DNA of 64,000 nucleotides, taken from NCBI GenBank assembly GCA_007449985.2, contig VIIQ02000046.1, positions 124,001 through 188,000 on the forward strand, written 5' to 3'. This DNA comes from Desmodesmus armatus (lineage: Eukaryota > Chlorophyta > Chlorophyceae > Sphaeropleales > Scenedesmaceae). The position numbers and the translations under genes are program-made. The notes beneath the pieces are model-generated. The model had not been told where the DNA came from, did not search any database, and worked only from the letters and a program-made list of their open reading frames with translations. Of this stretch, positions 11,872-24,700 are shown in pieces. How positions within the stretch are numbered: the first letter of the stretch is position 1; each line of letters opens with the position of its first letter.

Positions 11872-12018
11872 TCACTCCTGTTCCTCAGCTGCTGCGATGG
11901 TGCGGTAGATGCTCCTTTGACAGTCCCTGCTGTTCATGCAGTCCTGCAGCAGCTGCCCCCACACAGGGGCATCATCATAGTCCCAGCGGCCCTGCGGCGT
12001 ATGCAGGTGAAAGGTGCG
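11872..12018 (-). pseudogene. Orphan last exon of an F-box/LRR gene
   Basis: A 147-nt stretch with an AG acceptor, open in the same phase as the last exon of the intact F-box gene and ending at the same stop codon (HTPQGRWDYDDAPVWGQLL, then TIAAAEEQE). The first exon with F-box and LRRs is absent upstream: 12,019-13,371 contains unit-copy flank instead. It is therefore a truncated gene copy. Its coding sequence is undamaged and almost identical to the 55.4-kb version, so the duplication is young or exchange between copies continues. Confidence 0.7.
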
Positions 12019-13371
12019 CTGTTGGTGAGTGGCCTGTTGCATGCCGCATAGAACAGTGCTGACAATGAGCGCGGGCGGGGCATAACATGCAGGGGTCAGC
12101 ATGCACCGGCATGCATGCAGCAGCAGGGCGGTGTGCACAATTAGCTGATGCATGCCTGTAACACAAACACTGTTAGTAAGCCCAGCATGTAACACAAACA
12201 CTGTTAGTAAGCGTTGTGCTTTGGACACATCACCAAAGCCGTGCAGGACTGTCTCAAGTGTTGGACCTCTGATGTGTCAGCAACATGTAGCACTGTGACT
12301 GCTGCCTCACATCTATAGGCGTTTGAGCTTAGGAACAGCATGTAACTGTGACTGCTGCTTCGACCACTTCCTGACCAGGCTGCAGCACCTGAGGAGCACT
12401 AGGCAGCTGACCAGGGTGGTCAAGCCGCTGTGATGGCCAGCACAGAGCCTGCTGTGTGGGACTGCTGTGTGACAGCTGGTACATCCTGAGCAGCACTGGA
12501 ACTGGCGGCATGGAGGGAGAGTGCTGCTGCCTCGGACAGGCGCACTGGCTGCGGCTGCTGCTTCACCTCCCTACGAGCCATTAGAGAGGGTCTTCATGCT
12601 GCTGGCTCTGCTGCTGCTATCGCCATTGCCAGATGTCTGCAGTGCTGGTACCGCCCTGCACAGCAAGACAGCACACAGAGCAGGGCAAGGGCAGAGCCTG
12701 CTGGAAGCAGGCTGGGCAAGCACAGCTTCACAACAGAAGGGTGAGTGGTCAGCAGTGTAGCTTAGGCATAACTGGGCCCTGAAACATATCTGACCCAGTG
12801 CCCTATCTTGCCTGATTCTCCCAATGCTTGGCATGGGTGCACCGTTCACCATAGGACCCCAACATGTGGGTGCTAGGTCATCCCTACCATCCTAGCCGGG
12901 CGGTACCTCTAGCCGTCGCGTCTGACCCTGCCTGTGGCCCTGTTCGAGACCCATTATGCATGTAGCCTAGTCTGTGGTGAGTAGGCGTCTGTAGTGCTGT
13001 TGCACTAACCCACCTGGTGTTGCCGCAGTTGCCCTGGCCCCGCCCTGCTGCCTGCAGCCTCCCTCCTTCTGGCTGTGCTGCAAACCTCTTAGCTGGCAGG
13101 GCTGGCTTGTTGACACCACACCCAGCAGTGTGTGGCGTGTTGCTGCTGCTGGTGCTGCTGGTGATGCTGCTGCTTCACTCTGACGGCCGGCGACAGGCGC
13201 AGCAGCACGTGCTGAGCTGCGCCAGTGTGCTAGCTGCCTGCCAATGATTGGTCAGGGCTGCAGGACCATCAGCTGCCTGCCAGGCAGTGGCACTGGGTGG
13301 GCAGTGGGTGCTGCTGCGCAGCAGCATGCTGGTGGCGCTGAGTCTGGTCTGCTGTACCAGTGGTTGCTGGG
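12019..13371 (-). repeat. Conserved 3' flank of unit copy C
   Basis: No gene called. It is homologous to window positions 1-707 (flank of copy A), including a 'cgccctgcacagca' segment and 'cttcacaacagaagggt' in the same order. A short direct duplication of 'agcatgtaacacaaacactg' type sequence occurs near 12,150-12,210. A stretch near 12,300-12,480 resembles sequence downstream of the F-box genes ('ctgaccaggctgcagcacct'). Confidence 0.4.
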
Positions 13372-15688
13372 TTAGGGCTGCTCAGCTGTGTCTGCCAGTG
13401 TGAGTGTCAGCCTGGCACCCTGGGTCGGGTCCCAAACAAGGGCGGCTTTGGCGACGCTGTAGCCCACATATTCCGCCAGCTTGTGGTACTCGTTTACCCT
13501 GATTCTGAGGTCCCTGAGGTTCCTGCCTGATTGAGAGGCTTTGACCTGCCACCGCCCCAGCTGTCGGCTGCTTTGGCCCAGTTGGCCTGCACATACAGCA
13601 GGGACATGCATGTTGGTGTGGTGTGATCAGGCTGACATCTGTCACCTTTCCCTGCTTCAAGCATGTATATAGTTGGTACATGAACAGCAGCCTGTCCACT
13701 CAACAGTCACCAGACGACACACCATGACGCTGTGCCCATGGCGAGGCGACGACTGACAACACACGCAGGACACCAGCAGTGCTGGCAAGGATCACTGTTT
13801 GCAACGCCTGACACACACTAGCTTGCTCCGAGCGCTCTGAGCGGCTCACCTGGGCTGTCCATCAAGATGACTGTCAACATCAGGGGGTAGGTGGTGTCAG
13901 CTGGCAGCTGAGAGCAGACCAGCGCCCTGGGGATGTAATAAGCACCCCTCTCGTTCCCACCTGAACAGATGCTGCCAGCCTGCGAGGCACACACATGCAA
14001 AATACAGCATTTGACTGTTACCTGGCTGTGCGAGCAGCCACACAACAGCGTAGACACGACCACAACAGTCTTGAGCAAACGGCAGCTGTAGCATGTAGCC
14101 AAGCATCAGGCCCTGATAGCAGCAGGACACGTGCTCTGGGTGGAGTATGTCGGTAGTGCTGATAGGCAACATGTGCCTGTCCAAGGCAGCCTATCATATT
14201 TCCAGCACTCACCTTGCAAAGCATCAGCTGCAATGTGCAGAAAGTCCTGTTGTTGCTAGCTTGCACCAATAGTGGCACTGCCCCAGCTCCCCCACCCTGC
14301 CCCGCTCACCGGAGCCACCTCTGGCACGCTGCCAGGGAACACCTGCAGGCCTGGGCCCTCACCAGCACGGCTGACCATCTGGGCAAGGCAGTTTTTATGC
14401 AAATGGCCTGCCTCATGCGCAACCGGCATGGTGTGCAGCAGGAAGTGGGGCTCTTCACTGCTGATGAGCTGCACACAGCACAACACAACACGGCTTGTGT
14501 TGACACTGAACAGCTGGTTGAGGGACTGGATGAGTGCAGTTCTCCTTAAGGGCAGTGCAATGTCGAACACACAGAAGATGGCTCGTTACACTCTGTGGGT
14601 GCGCAACATGGTGCAGCTTGCCGTGCGAGCGTAGATCCCTGTCATCCAGCAAGTTTCAGTGCTGCTGCAACAGCGCACCCGTTCATGAAGGACCACAGCG
14701 TGAGGGGCGCCACCCTCAATCGACCGTAGCATACTGAGGTGAAGGAACTCAGTCAGTCGCAGCCTTTCTACTTTGCTGTAGTTGAGGACAGCCTCAAAGG
14801 GCCCCAGGAACTGAGTGGTGCTGCCTGCTGCAGAGTCTGAGGCCTGTGCTGCTACCCACTGCTGCACCTGCTGCAGCTGCTGCATGACAGGATGCTGCCG
14901 CACATACTCCTGCATGTCCCAATCAGCTGGGTGGTTCACAAAGGACACCTGAACTGGGCAGCTGCCACGTGCAAACTGGAGGGCCTCTATGTCTGTGCAC
15001 AGTGCGCTGGCTATCGTGATGCGCACTGCCTTTGTCAGGTCATAGAAGTTCTGGACAAGATGGGAGTAGGGCTTGTGCAAGGTGAACCCCTCTCCTGCCA
15101 AGGATGGTGGGTGCAGTGCTGCTGGTGTGGCAGCACCTTCAGGCCCTGCTGCTGCCACCACGGACACAGATCCACGCGCTCCCGCTACTCGCTGCAGCTC
15201 AGTGCTTGTGTGCTGTTGCTGCCACAGCAATTGCCTGCTCCCACTGCTGGCCTCTGTGTTACTGCCACACCTGACATCGCTGCTGCTGTAGATTCCTGAG
15301 GGTGTGTTGGCTGTCCGGCTGGCCCCCGACTTAGAAGTAGCCTGTATGGCATAGTTATGCCTTATCAAACATGCCTGCAGGGAAGGAACAACATAACACG
15401 TGCCCGCTCTGGAACATCACAAGTCCATGGCCAGTGGACCTCAAGAGGGAGACCTTTCAGGCCCTTGGAGCAGGTTGAGTCTACAGAGCGAAGAGAGAGT
15501 CTGAAATGAGCCTCAAGTTTGTGTGCGGAAGCAAAGAGTTGCAGGGTTTGTCCCAAGTTGACTGCACTGCATACTTGTAGTCACATAAGCACAACAGTCA
15601 CCTGCTGGACGCAACTCCCCGTCGGCAGTCCACACCAGACTCCACATCCCTGACGCACACTTCTCCCACTGGCGCAGGATGCAAACAT
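13372..15688 (-). CDS. Unit-family protein copy C, intact, unknown function
   Basis: Minus-strand exons 15602-15688 (ATG, MFASCASGRS), 14679-15374, 14310-14468, 13850-13979 and 13372-13586 join in frame to about 428 residues. Conserved landmarks: LHKPYSHLVQNFYDL, SALCTDIEALQFARGSC, FVNHPADWDMQEYV, FLGPFEAVLNY, GGAPHAVVLHER, SRAGEGPGLQVFPGSVPE, CSQLPADTTYPL, LMDSPG, LGRWQVKAS, YVGYSVAKAALVWDP and GARLTLTLADTAEQP. In exon 4 only the downstream acceptor (exon starting at 13979) keeps frame; the upstream acceptor seen in B, E and F is not conserved. The gene lies next to the ankyrin gene on the same strand, as copy F lies next to the ankyrin exon duplicate. Function unknown. Confidence 0.68.
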
Positions 15689-16138
15689 CTCTGTATAGGC
15701 CGATGCTGTGTCGGATACCAGGAGCGCACGGCTATGCACAGAGTTTGAAACGATCTGATCGAGGTCTTCAGTTGGCCTTTGTTTTGTATTGATCCAAGTG
15801 GAGGCTGAGGCTACTTTGAGTGACATACACCAAACCAAAGAATGTCAACACCGCATGCATGACTAGCTGTTCAACGTGTTCGTCACACTGCATTCAATCA
15901 AGTGACAGCTACAGCTGCCTGCAAGTAACTCACACAGGCATACCATTACTGTGCACATGTGTGGTGCAACACTTCCAGCAGCCTCGATGAAGGCAGAAGC
16001 CTGCACCAGCAGGCAAGCACTTGACGTCCCAATCAGCTCGTCCCAACCTCACTGCTGGTAGCAAATATCGGACTGCCTGACCGCCTGAGTCCAATGCAAG
16101 CTGGCGGATAAAGTGTCCCCCAGACATTGTCCGGTGCT
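15689..16138. other. Intergenic between ankyrin gene and unit copy C
   Basis: No gene seen. The sequence after the ankyrin stop codon is partly shared with the region after the duplicated ankyrin exon at about 60,843-61,330. The common 'gcaatatgatctttgctgcc'-type segment is only partly preserved on the left. The duplication therefore spans this spacer. Confidence 0.35.
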
Positions 16139-17817
16139 TCATAGGAAGCCCCCAGGCATGTCCAGTGTGCCCCACGCGTCCCTCTGCTTGTCTGCAGCAC
16201 CCGCCTGCATGAGCACTGCCTCCACATCACACTGCTCACTGCGCTGAGCTACCTGCAGCAGCAGCACCACCAAGACACAGCAACAGGCACAGCGTCAGCT
16301 GCTGCCGTCACAGTGCTCACTGTAACCAAACCCATGAGGCCAACCTGCCCTCTGCATTTACCCCATTCCCAACTGTTCTTGCATTCTTCCCATGCCATGC
16401 TTGCTTCGCCCCTGCACGTTGACCTGATGCAGCAAGATATTGGCTGGATCTGCCGAATCGGCAGTGCCGATCCTAAAGCAAGTGCCAGTAGCCTGGGCAA
16501 AGGTCTGTGCTTGTAGCCTGTACTACAGACCTGCAGTGCGGTCAGCCCCTTTCCATCCTTAGCCTCCAGGGGTGCTCCAGCAGCCAGCAGTGCCAGCACC
16601 ACACCCACACAGCCACCTGCTGCAGCGAGGTGCAAGGGCAGGGCTCCACCGGCTGACAGGTCCCCAGCAGCAGCAGGGACGATATGAGGGTGGCTCGTCA
16701 GCAGCTCCTGCAGGGACACAGCCAGCCACAACAGTCATGCACTTGACAGCGCACTAGACTGAGTTAATAATGTACAGCAGCCGCAGATGTTGCTGCTGAA
16801 ACGCTTCAAAAAGTGAGCTACTCAGCCATGCAACTTGCAGTACCAAGCCGTGCCTGTCATAATGCTACACCTACAAATTCGAGCCGCAGCCCTCAAACGC
16901 TTGAACGCTGTTGACCCAATCTGCCCCCTCGCACACCTGCAGCTCCTCCAAGTCTCCAGCAGCTGCTGCCAAGCATATCAGCCTGACAGCCCTCTGCTCA
17001 ACACCCTGGGGGCCCTGCCACAACTGTTCCAGCTCAGCTGAGGCAAGAAGGAATGCAAACAGCCATAAGCAAGAAGGGATGCAAACAACACAAGGTGCCT
17101 TGAGTCACCATTGGCTCCAATCGTCAAAGCAACGTCATGTGAATTCTGACAAACTGTGCAGGTGGAAAGCGAGTGACAGTTGCTGCAGGCAATGACGGCG
17201 TGCGCACTTGCATCTAGAGGTGGTAGCTGTTTGGAACTCATTCAATAGGTTAAACAAATGTGCCCGGTGCCTCACATGTCTCTGCAAACACCACAACAAC
17301 AGTATGCTGTTTTGACTGCCTGATGGTTGTTGTGCACTTTTGAGAAAGCTTTGATGGCAGACCCCATGATGTGCTGAGCAAGGTCCAACAACCGCATTCC
17401 AAGACCCACTATCCATGGCACAGCATGACACAAACGTCAAGATCCAGCCTGCAGGTCATTACAAATACCCAAATGGTGAACACACCCACCTGTCAGCTTG
17501 CCTTCGACCAGCATCTGTGCAACTTCGTCTCGGCTGTACATCCGCGGCCCAGATGCAGCAGCTGCCCGTTCTATGCTGTCGCTGCCTGCTGCATCTGCAG
17601 GGTCCACAAGTGTCAAAGAACCTAGGTCTTGTGCCACATCGCCTGGCACTGCAGGGGCTATCTGTTGTGGGTCAGAACAATCACTGTGTGGTTCGGGTTG
17701 CGACGGCTGCTGCTGCTCTTCCTGCTGTTGTGCTGCTGCTTGCCGTTGCTGTGTCCTGCTGTGCTGCTTCCACAGCAGCCATAGAGCCACAGCATGGTCC
17801 TGCTGCTCGGCTGTCAT
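16139..17817 (-). CDS. Small ankyrin-repeat protein
   Basis: Minus-strand exons 17490-17817, 16937-17037, 16531-16707 and 16139-16252 fit in phase (1, 0, 0) and give 239 residues. The start is the ATG of MTAEQQDHAVAL. The N-terminal 110 residues are Gln-rich and charged. The C-terminal half has ankyrin repeats: AVRLICLAAAAGDLEELQ, then GGALPLHLAAAGGCVGVVLA with LLAAGAPLEAKDGKGLTALQ, and a final partial repeat ending DMPGGFL. Such proteins act in protein-protein contacts; the partner is unknown. The last exon is duplicated at 60,729-60,842 beside unit copy F. An upstream non-coding or coding exon cannot be excluded. Confidence 0.72.
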
Positions 17818-17991
17818 CCTCCTGAAAGTCAGGGATAGCATGCCCACCACAGCACAGCACAAAGGAGCACAGCTTACAGCGCACAGCAGCTGTACATGTG
17901 CATGACCCAACACCAAGACAGCTATCTCACTCGACATTTCCTGTGGCTCATGGTGCCTTCTTAGTTGTCTGAAAACCATCGCCGCCCCAAT

Positions 17992-19373
17992 TTACTGCAA
18001 GCTGGTATGCATCACCACAAAACAGGATAGCCTGTGAAAGTTGGACAAAGTGTGGTGTGCCACATGGGAGGGCGCAGCTCTGCTGGCATGTCAATGTGTA
18101 ACATTTGCAGCACAAACACCATTATATTGACATGCAGCCAGAATCTTGGCCACCTACACATGCAATGACTGGCGACACCTGCAGCACTTGCAACTTGCCC
18201 AAAGCTGCTAAGCCCTGCCCTGCCAGCCATCCTGCAGCCAGCATCCCCCACCTGCATGCAGGGCGCACTGAGCCCTTCGCCACCACTGCCACGTAGCGCT
18301 CCTCACCCAGCCCCTCACTCACAGACTGACACACGCTGGACAGCTTCTTGGACACACGCCTGCAGACAGGCGCAGCCAAGCATAGGCAACATAAAGGCTT
18401 GGTGGCCCACAGACAGGTTGTGGGGTCAGTGCTGGGGTTGGTGGCAGTGCCAGGACAGCAATGTGGTGTTGGTGCTCTACCAAACCTTAACAGCAGCACT
18501 GGAAAGCCTTGCATGTTGCTGATGTGGTGCAAGGCTAGCCCCACCTAGTACACGGCTGCAGACAGAACTATACTGTCACAATAGCTGGGTGGTCAAGGCG
18601 CCCCAGGGCTAGTTGGGTAGCTGACTACGGCCGTTGCTATATGTCACCAGGTGCTGAGCTGCCTCCGGACCACCCTTTGGGTGCTGTCACTTCAAGTGAC
18701 AACAGTCATTTCACCAACATGTTACTGTTGTGGAGACATGCTGCGCTCAGTAACTGTAGGCAGTGCCTTACAGGCAGCTGCAAGCTCACGTGTGCACATC
18801 TGCTCTCAAATCCTTGGGTAGGCAAGCTGGAAAGCGCAGCTTGGCGCTGGGGTGCAGCTGCAGCACTGTGGTGCTGAACCAGGACAGCACAGCAGGCAGC
18901 TGCGACCACAACTCCTGCAGAAATGCGCACAGCAAAGTCAGGACTCTGCAAGCTGCTGGGCGGCATGACTTGGGTGCCAAAGGTGTGCACATGCAAACTG
19001 ACAAGCATGGACGATCCAAGCGGTTGTGATGTGGTGTCTCACCACTTGCAAGGCAAGAGCATGCTGTTGCGAATCGTCCTCCCTGTGCGGTACAGGCCCT
19101 TCCCCTGTGAGCTGCTGCTGCTCGCCGGGTTGTATGCTGAGCTGCACAGGACAGTCTGCGAAACAGATGGCGAGTCAGCTGCTGGACAGTGCGTACATGT
19201 GCTTTCAACACACTGTAATGCTCATGCCAACACAACGCACCAGGTAACTGCTCCAGGTCTGCGTTTGACGGGAGACTCAGCTGCAGGCATAGAGCCTGTG
19301 CCGGCACATCAACGAGCTCAGATAAGCCCTGGGCTTTGTGGGCCTTGGAGTGCTTGCGGCCCCTACCACCCAT
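17992..19373 (-). CDS. R3H-domain protein
   Basis: Minus-strand exons 19241-19373, 19043-19155, 18790-18914 and 18252-18359 join in matching phases. A last exon 17992-18079 (ending at TAA) also fits phase but is less certain. The start is the ATG of MGGRGRKHSKAHK. The third and fourth exons read ELWSQLPAVLSWF, LRFPACLPKDLRADVHT and then QSVSEGLGEERYVAVVAKG. This matches the R3H pattern (R-x3-H, hydrophobic spacer, S-x-G-x(2,3)-R-h-h-h-x-K). R3H domains bind single-stranded nucleic acids. The protein (about 188 residues) is small for this class. It is transcribed divergently from the GST gene. Confidence 0.58.
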
Positions 19374-19719
19374 GCTGTGTTGTGTTGCGTAGCAGCACAG
19401 AAGTAGCTGTGGGCAGGGGGAGGGCCGGCCTCTGCTGCTTCAACACGAAAACTTCCGCTCTTATCATCTGCGCAACGAAGTCTTGCATTATTGGTCTGGC
19501 AATGATTGATGATGTGTGGTGGCAGTTGGATCTGCCTCGTCAGATCAAGTCCAGGGTTTCGCTTGAGGTGACAACACAGCGGACCATATCTTTCAAACAC
19601 TCCTCGTACTCACAATAAGCAAGAAAGATACATTGTGCGCAGCGTCGATAGTCTCCATCACTCCTACTGCACTCACCGGTGACCTGCTGGGCCAGTGCAA
19701 CCTCAACCATTCCAAAATC
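19374..19719. promoter_or_regulatory. Divergent promoter region, R3H / GST
   Basis: 346 bp between the putative start codons of two oppositely transcribed genes. No specific motif recognised. Part of it may be 5' UTR, and the GST frame is open for about 90 nt upstream of the chosen ATG. Confidence 0.4.
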
Positions 19720-21485
19720 ATGCCTCCTCCTACCCTGTCTACCAAACCCACCATCCTAGCTGCCTGGTTCTGTCCTTTTGCACAGCGCACACTGATAGCA
19801 GCAAACTTCAAGCAGGTAAACTCTGCCCAAAGCTGTGCAACCAGGACGCCTTTGACAATCCGTGTGCAACCTGCATTGGCGGTGGTACGCTGTGTCAGCA
19901 TGTCCAGCACACACAGAGAAGCACTCAGGGCTACCCAATCAGCCAATGGGGCACCAGCTTTGTACTGCGTTGGGAGCTGCAAGGCTGCAATCGCCTCCAA
20001 CTTGGCTGCACGGGCTGCACCACCAACCCAACCGGCCTTTGCTGCGCCTTTGTTCTTGTCTCTCCTACCACCCCTGCTGGGCTGCAACCCACACCCCTTG
20101 CCTGTCAACCAGCCTTCCCTGCAGTACACGCTCCACGAGGTCACCTATGACGAGCTGTACGGCAAGCCCCAGTGGTTCAGGGACCTCCACCCACAGGGCC
20201 TCATACCAGTGATCGCTTACCAACAGCAGGGCAGTGAGCAGCAGCACATTGCGCAGCCCACAGCAGCAGCAGCCCCGGGTGTGGTATCCATCAAGGAGTC
20301 CCTGGTGTGCAATGAGTATTTGGAGGATGCCTACCCACAGCCATCGGTGAGTTATCATTAGCCGGGGTGCAGCAGTAGTAGTACAACATTGAATTTGAAA
20401 CTGTACGCCCATCCACATGCTGGTGAGTGGTGCAGCATGACTGCAGTGTGCTGAGTGTGCAGAGGGAAGCTGCACTCAGTCTGACATAGCGGCTGGCTGG
20501 CTGAAGCCTGCAGCGAGCAAGCTCAGAGATCCCTGATCACAGCTGGCTGACATACCTCTCATAATGTGCCCCACTGCCTGCCCTGTGCTTTGCTGTGCTG
20601 TGTTCTGCTTGTGCTGGATCACTTTCACCGCAGCTGCTACCAGCAGACCCAGCAGGCAAAGCAGCAGCTCGCATGATCATCCAGCGTTTTAGTGACACAG
20701 CAGTGCCATCCTTCTACCGCATGCTGGTGCGACAGGACAAGGATGTGCAGGCAGCAGCAGCAACTGCCCTTGATGCAGAGCTGCAATGGCTGGTGGACAA
20801 CATGCACCCACAGGGGCCCTTTGCAATGGGGCCAGAGCTGGGCTTGGTGGACTGTGCTATTGTGCCTTTCTTGCTGCGACTATTTGTGTTGGAGCACTAC
20901 AGGTGAGCTTTCAAGTCTTGGCACAGGCTCAGCACAGTTGCCATCACATGATTTTGGACCGGTTCAGACACCCAGAGCCAATGGAGGCTCATAAGCTGAA
21001 CTTGGAAGTCTGACACGCAGTTTGCAATCACGCATGCAGATGTTGTTGCTGTTGTTCGCACTGGTTTCTTTTGGCACTGGTGCAGGGGTCTTGAAGCTTG
21101 TGGTTGTTGCACTGAAGGACAGCCGGGTCTGCCCAAGTACCTGCCCTTGATACCGGGCAGTACCGTGCGCTGCCGTACAGGCCCCTACTAAGAGCCGAGG
21201 TGTGCAGCACATCCTTTATGCACTGCATGTCCTCAGCATACTGCTGTTACCATGTGTCTGCCACCCTCCTGCAGGGGCTACACATCATACCAGCAGCTGC
21301 AGGGCGGTGCAGTGGGCCAGCGGCTTGCGCTATACCTGACAGCAGTACAGCAGCACCCTGCTGTGGCGGCAACTATGTACCACCCTGAGGGCCTGGACTA
21401 CAAAGAGCAGCTGCTGCTGTCGTATGCTCGCTATGCTGATGGCTCAGCCAACAGCATGATGGCCAGGGATGCCAAGAAGGACTGA
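19720..21485 (+). CDS. Glutathione S-transferase, Cys-type (omega/lambda-like)
   Basis: Exons 19720-19815, 20125-20346, 20634-20902 and 21275-21485 join in frame to 265 residues. The start is MPPPTLSTKP. Residues 14-20 contain FCPFAQR, the Cys-x2-Ala-x-Arg active-site pattern of omega, lambda and DHAR-class GSTs. These make mixed disulphides with glutathione and act as thioltransferases or dehydroascorbate reductases rather than classical conjugating enzymes. HPQGLIPVI carries the cis-Pro. Next comes SLVCNEYLEDAYP of the thioredoxin-like domain; the usual motif ends in E-S at the glutathione site, here IKESLVCNEY. The helical C-terminal domain runs from FSDTAVPSFYRML to GLVDCAIVPFLLRL. A longer open frame at 19633-20361 is read-through of the first intron. 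No clear plastid transit peptide. Confidence 0.82.
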
Positions 21486-21798
21486 TGCAGCCTGCTGGGA
21501 CACTGTGAAAGTGTCATTGGCAAGGCCTATGACTGTGGCAGTAACAGTACTGTAGTAGTAGTTAGGCACCCTGTGGGTCTGCCAGTATTGAGTTGTACCT
21601 TACAACCAGTCAGGCTGGTGCCCACTTTGTACTTTACATGTACAGTGCTTGTACAGTTGTTCCTTGCAACACCCTTGGCAATCTACGATCAGTGCTGTGG
21701 TCAAGACCACAGCAGTGCAATCTCCTGCACTAGTACTGCCTCATCGCAGCAGTACCTACAGACAAACACAGTTGCCTAAAGTTGGTCACCGCATTGCT

Positions 21799-24700
21799 TC
21801 AGCGCAGGGATGCCCTCGGGCTCTGCCGCCCAAGCTGCAACTTTCTGCTGACAGCCTGCCCATCAGCCGCCACATACTGAACCACATAAGTCCCATTAAA
21901 TCCTTCAAACTGCAGCCACCCAGAATCATCCGCTGACGGATCACTCATCCTCAGGGACGTGCTGAACTCCTTATCCCACAGCTGTTGGATGGCCAGCGCT
22001 GCTTGCTTTGGGGTCTTGTCAGCTTTATAGATGCCTGCATTAGTGATCCATATGTTGGCATCCCACCAGCCCCACATGATGATGCCTTTGACAGCCGGGT
22101 GGCTGAACCACAGGCGGAAGAGCTGCACGCAAGCAGCAGCAAATGGCAACGGCAGGGCACAACTGGTGCAGGGTCTGAGCAAAAAACTAGTTGCATGTGT
22201 CCTGGCTTCCACAGTCACAGCCTGTGCTCCGCTGACAGTCAATTTCATGGCTATAGCCAGCAGCGAGCAAGGTGCTTGGGCAGAGAGCACTGCGCACTTG
22301 CGAGCTAGCTGCCAGCGGTGCATGCCAAGCAAGGGGAGCACCGCAGCAACATGCGGGCGGTGTGGCTCTCCAGAACTCTTTCTGTGTCTTGAAGGTGCCG
22401 CTCCTGCCAGATCAAGAAGTGACAAGTAGTCCATGGCCTCACCTCTGCTGTCGTTGTTGCCTGCGTTGCTTCGTCCAAGTAGCTGTGGGGTTTGCCGTTA
22501 GGTCCCTGCCACGTGCTGAACAGAGAGAACTCTGCTCAGGGTCAGGGGGGTGGGTGGCAAGCGACAACACACAACACGTGGCGTTGTCAGCCCAACAGGA
22601 AGTACATCACGCTGGTGGGCCTTTCAGGTCAGACATTTGCAGCACGGAAGCGCACAGCCTGCCAGGATATGCGGGTGTGCGACCCCCCTGTCCAAGGCAC
22701 AGGAGGGTCGTCATTTACCACTGGAGCAGGGTCGCTGCAAAAGGGGCTTTTAGGTTGAGAATCATCCTCTTGAGTCAGCACATTGCACCTGTAATGTACA
22801 AATCCAGGCCCAAGGTGGCCAACAGGTCAAGCTTCTCCTGCTGATGGGTCAGATTGACCCCGTGATGCTCAAAGTGAGCCTGCAGCACGACCAATAAACA
22901 ATTGAGGTATGTTGCATGGAATCAGGCCGCACAATGTGCACATGTCCAGCACATGCCTCAGGTTTTGAGAGTGCGGCGGCTACATACCCTAAGGCTTTGT
23001 GCCAGGAGGCCCTGACTGCAGTTGCCGCTCCTGCTGGGCAGCCTGGGCCAAGCTACCCAGCTTGATTTCACGCACAGTATGGCACACATTGCTTTGGAAG
23101 TTTTCACAGTTGGGGGCTCTCCACAGCACAGCATAGCACATGGTCAACCGCAAACAGGACAGGTATGAAGCGCAGCTGGGCGTACCTGGATGCCAATGCA
23201 GTGTATGGGCGCCCCATGCGCCCACACGTGGTCCTTGATGATGCGGATGAGTGGCTCTGAGTTGTGGGCCTCTATCAGACTCAGGTCGTTTATACACAGC
23301 TGAGCATCGGGGTCTGCCTCATGGGCCCACTTGAATGCATCAGGGAAGGCTGTGTCCTGCACTCAGCAGTGTAACAAGGTTGGTTATGTGCATGCAGGGT
23401 GGCCTGTGCTGGTGCAACGTTGCAGCTACATTTCATCTGGCTGTAAGCACAGAACCCTGCTCTCACACAACCATTGCTGCGTTCACGATTGCATCTGCGC
23501 ATGATATGTATGCCGTCCAGTCATGCACACTTATAAGGTCTCTAAATCAAGGTGACGACCGCATTGGGTGGGCAGCCACAGCCAGTTCCTGTGTAGGCCT
23601 GTTGGAAGTCAAGCATGCCGGTCAACCATGCATCTATCGCATTGGGAGCAGCACCACGCTGGCAGTGTGGAGGGTCTGCATGACAGCTTGGCCAATTAAG
23701 GAGCTGCACCGCACGCACCCACAGGTTACACTTGTCCAGCATGCCGGGTGACTCAATTATCTCACTGCAGAAAGGAGGGCAGAGGTTCAGATCAGCAAGG
23801 GCAGCAGTCAGGTTGCAGGATTGTCTGGTGCAGCACTCTCAGAGGGCATTGCCCCTGTTGACGCTACTGCAAGCAGAGGGACCCTGCTAGTAGTAGGGTG
23901 TAGCAGTATTTATAGCAGTAAGCCTGTTGAAGTTGAACATGCGTCTGCAGAGGATGACATTCAGATCCGGTGCAGCTGTGCAGCGACACGGCATGGCACG
24001 GCCATGCACAACATACATGATGATTATGAATGTCACACACACCGCCCACCAGCTGCTGCTTTCAAAACAACAGCTGAGCTGTTGTTGCCTGCAGCACCTT
24101 CCTTCTGCCCAATGTGGCTGGCACCTGACTCACTTGAAGACATCATATTGATTGAACTTGCCCTTGAAGAGCTTCACGTCTCGCGTCACGCGCTCCTTGA
24201 GTGCTGCCACATACGCATCACACTCCAGCTTGTGAGCCCTGCAGCAGTTGGTGTGCGCTCATGTGTGAGTGAGTGAGTGCATGAGTGAGAGGGTGGGTTG
24301 AAGAAGTGTCTGCATGTGTTTGTGAGTGATCAGGTTTGAGACTGCTGAGCCTGTCACCATAACTGCACAAACACTTGCGCAGCACCAACTTGCTTGGCCA
24401 GTCTTGAACTACCCAGTACTTCAGCAAAGGGTGTTGACCCTGTGCTGACAAGCTGCATGTGTCCCCGCTGCACGTGACTTGAGGAAGCAGCCACTGCACA
24501 CTTCCACCCAGCCATGTACCCCGCCCTCACAAACCCTCACCAAAACATGCCAACCTTGCCCCACTCCAGGGTGTGTCCACGCACAAGGGAGAAATCGGCC
24601 GCCTGTGCAAAGGCAATGTACCTCTCCTGCAGCAACTGGCTGGCCTGGTCAATGTGGCCCTGTCGGCGTTCATACAGCGGCCACTTGAACGCATTCTCAG

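Noticed and set aside
19633..20361. 242-codon continuous GST-like frame
   Set aside because: It reads through the first GST intron; splicing 19815 to 20125 gives the expected GST sequence, and the intron part has no GST similarity.
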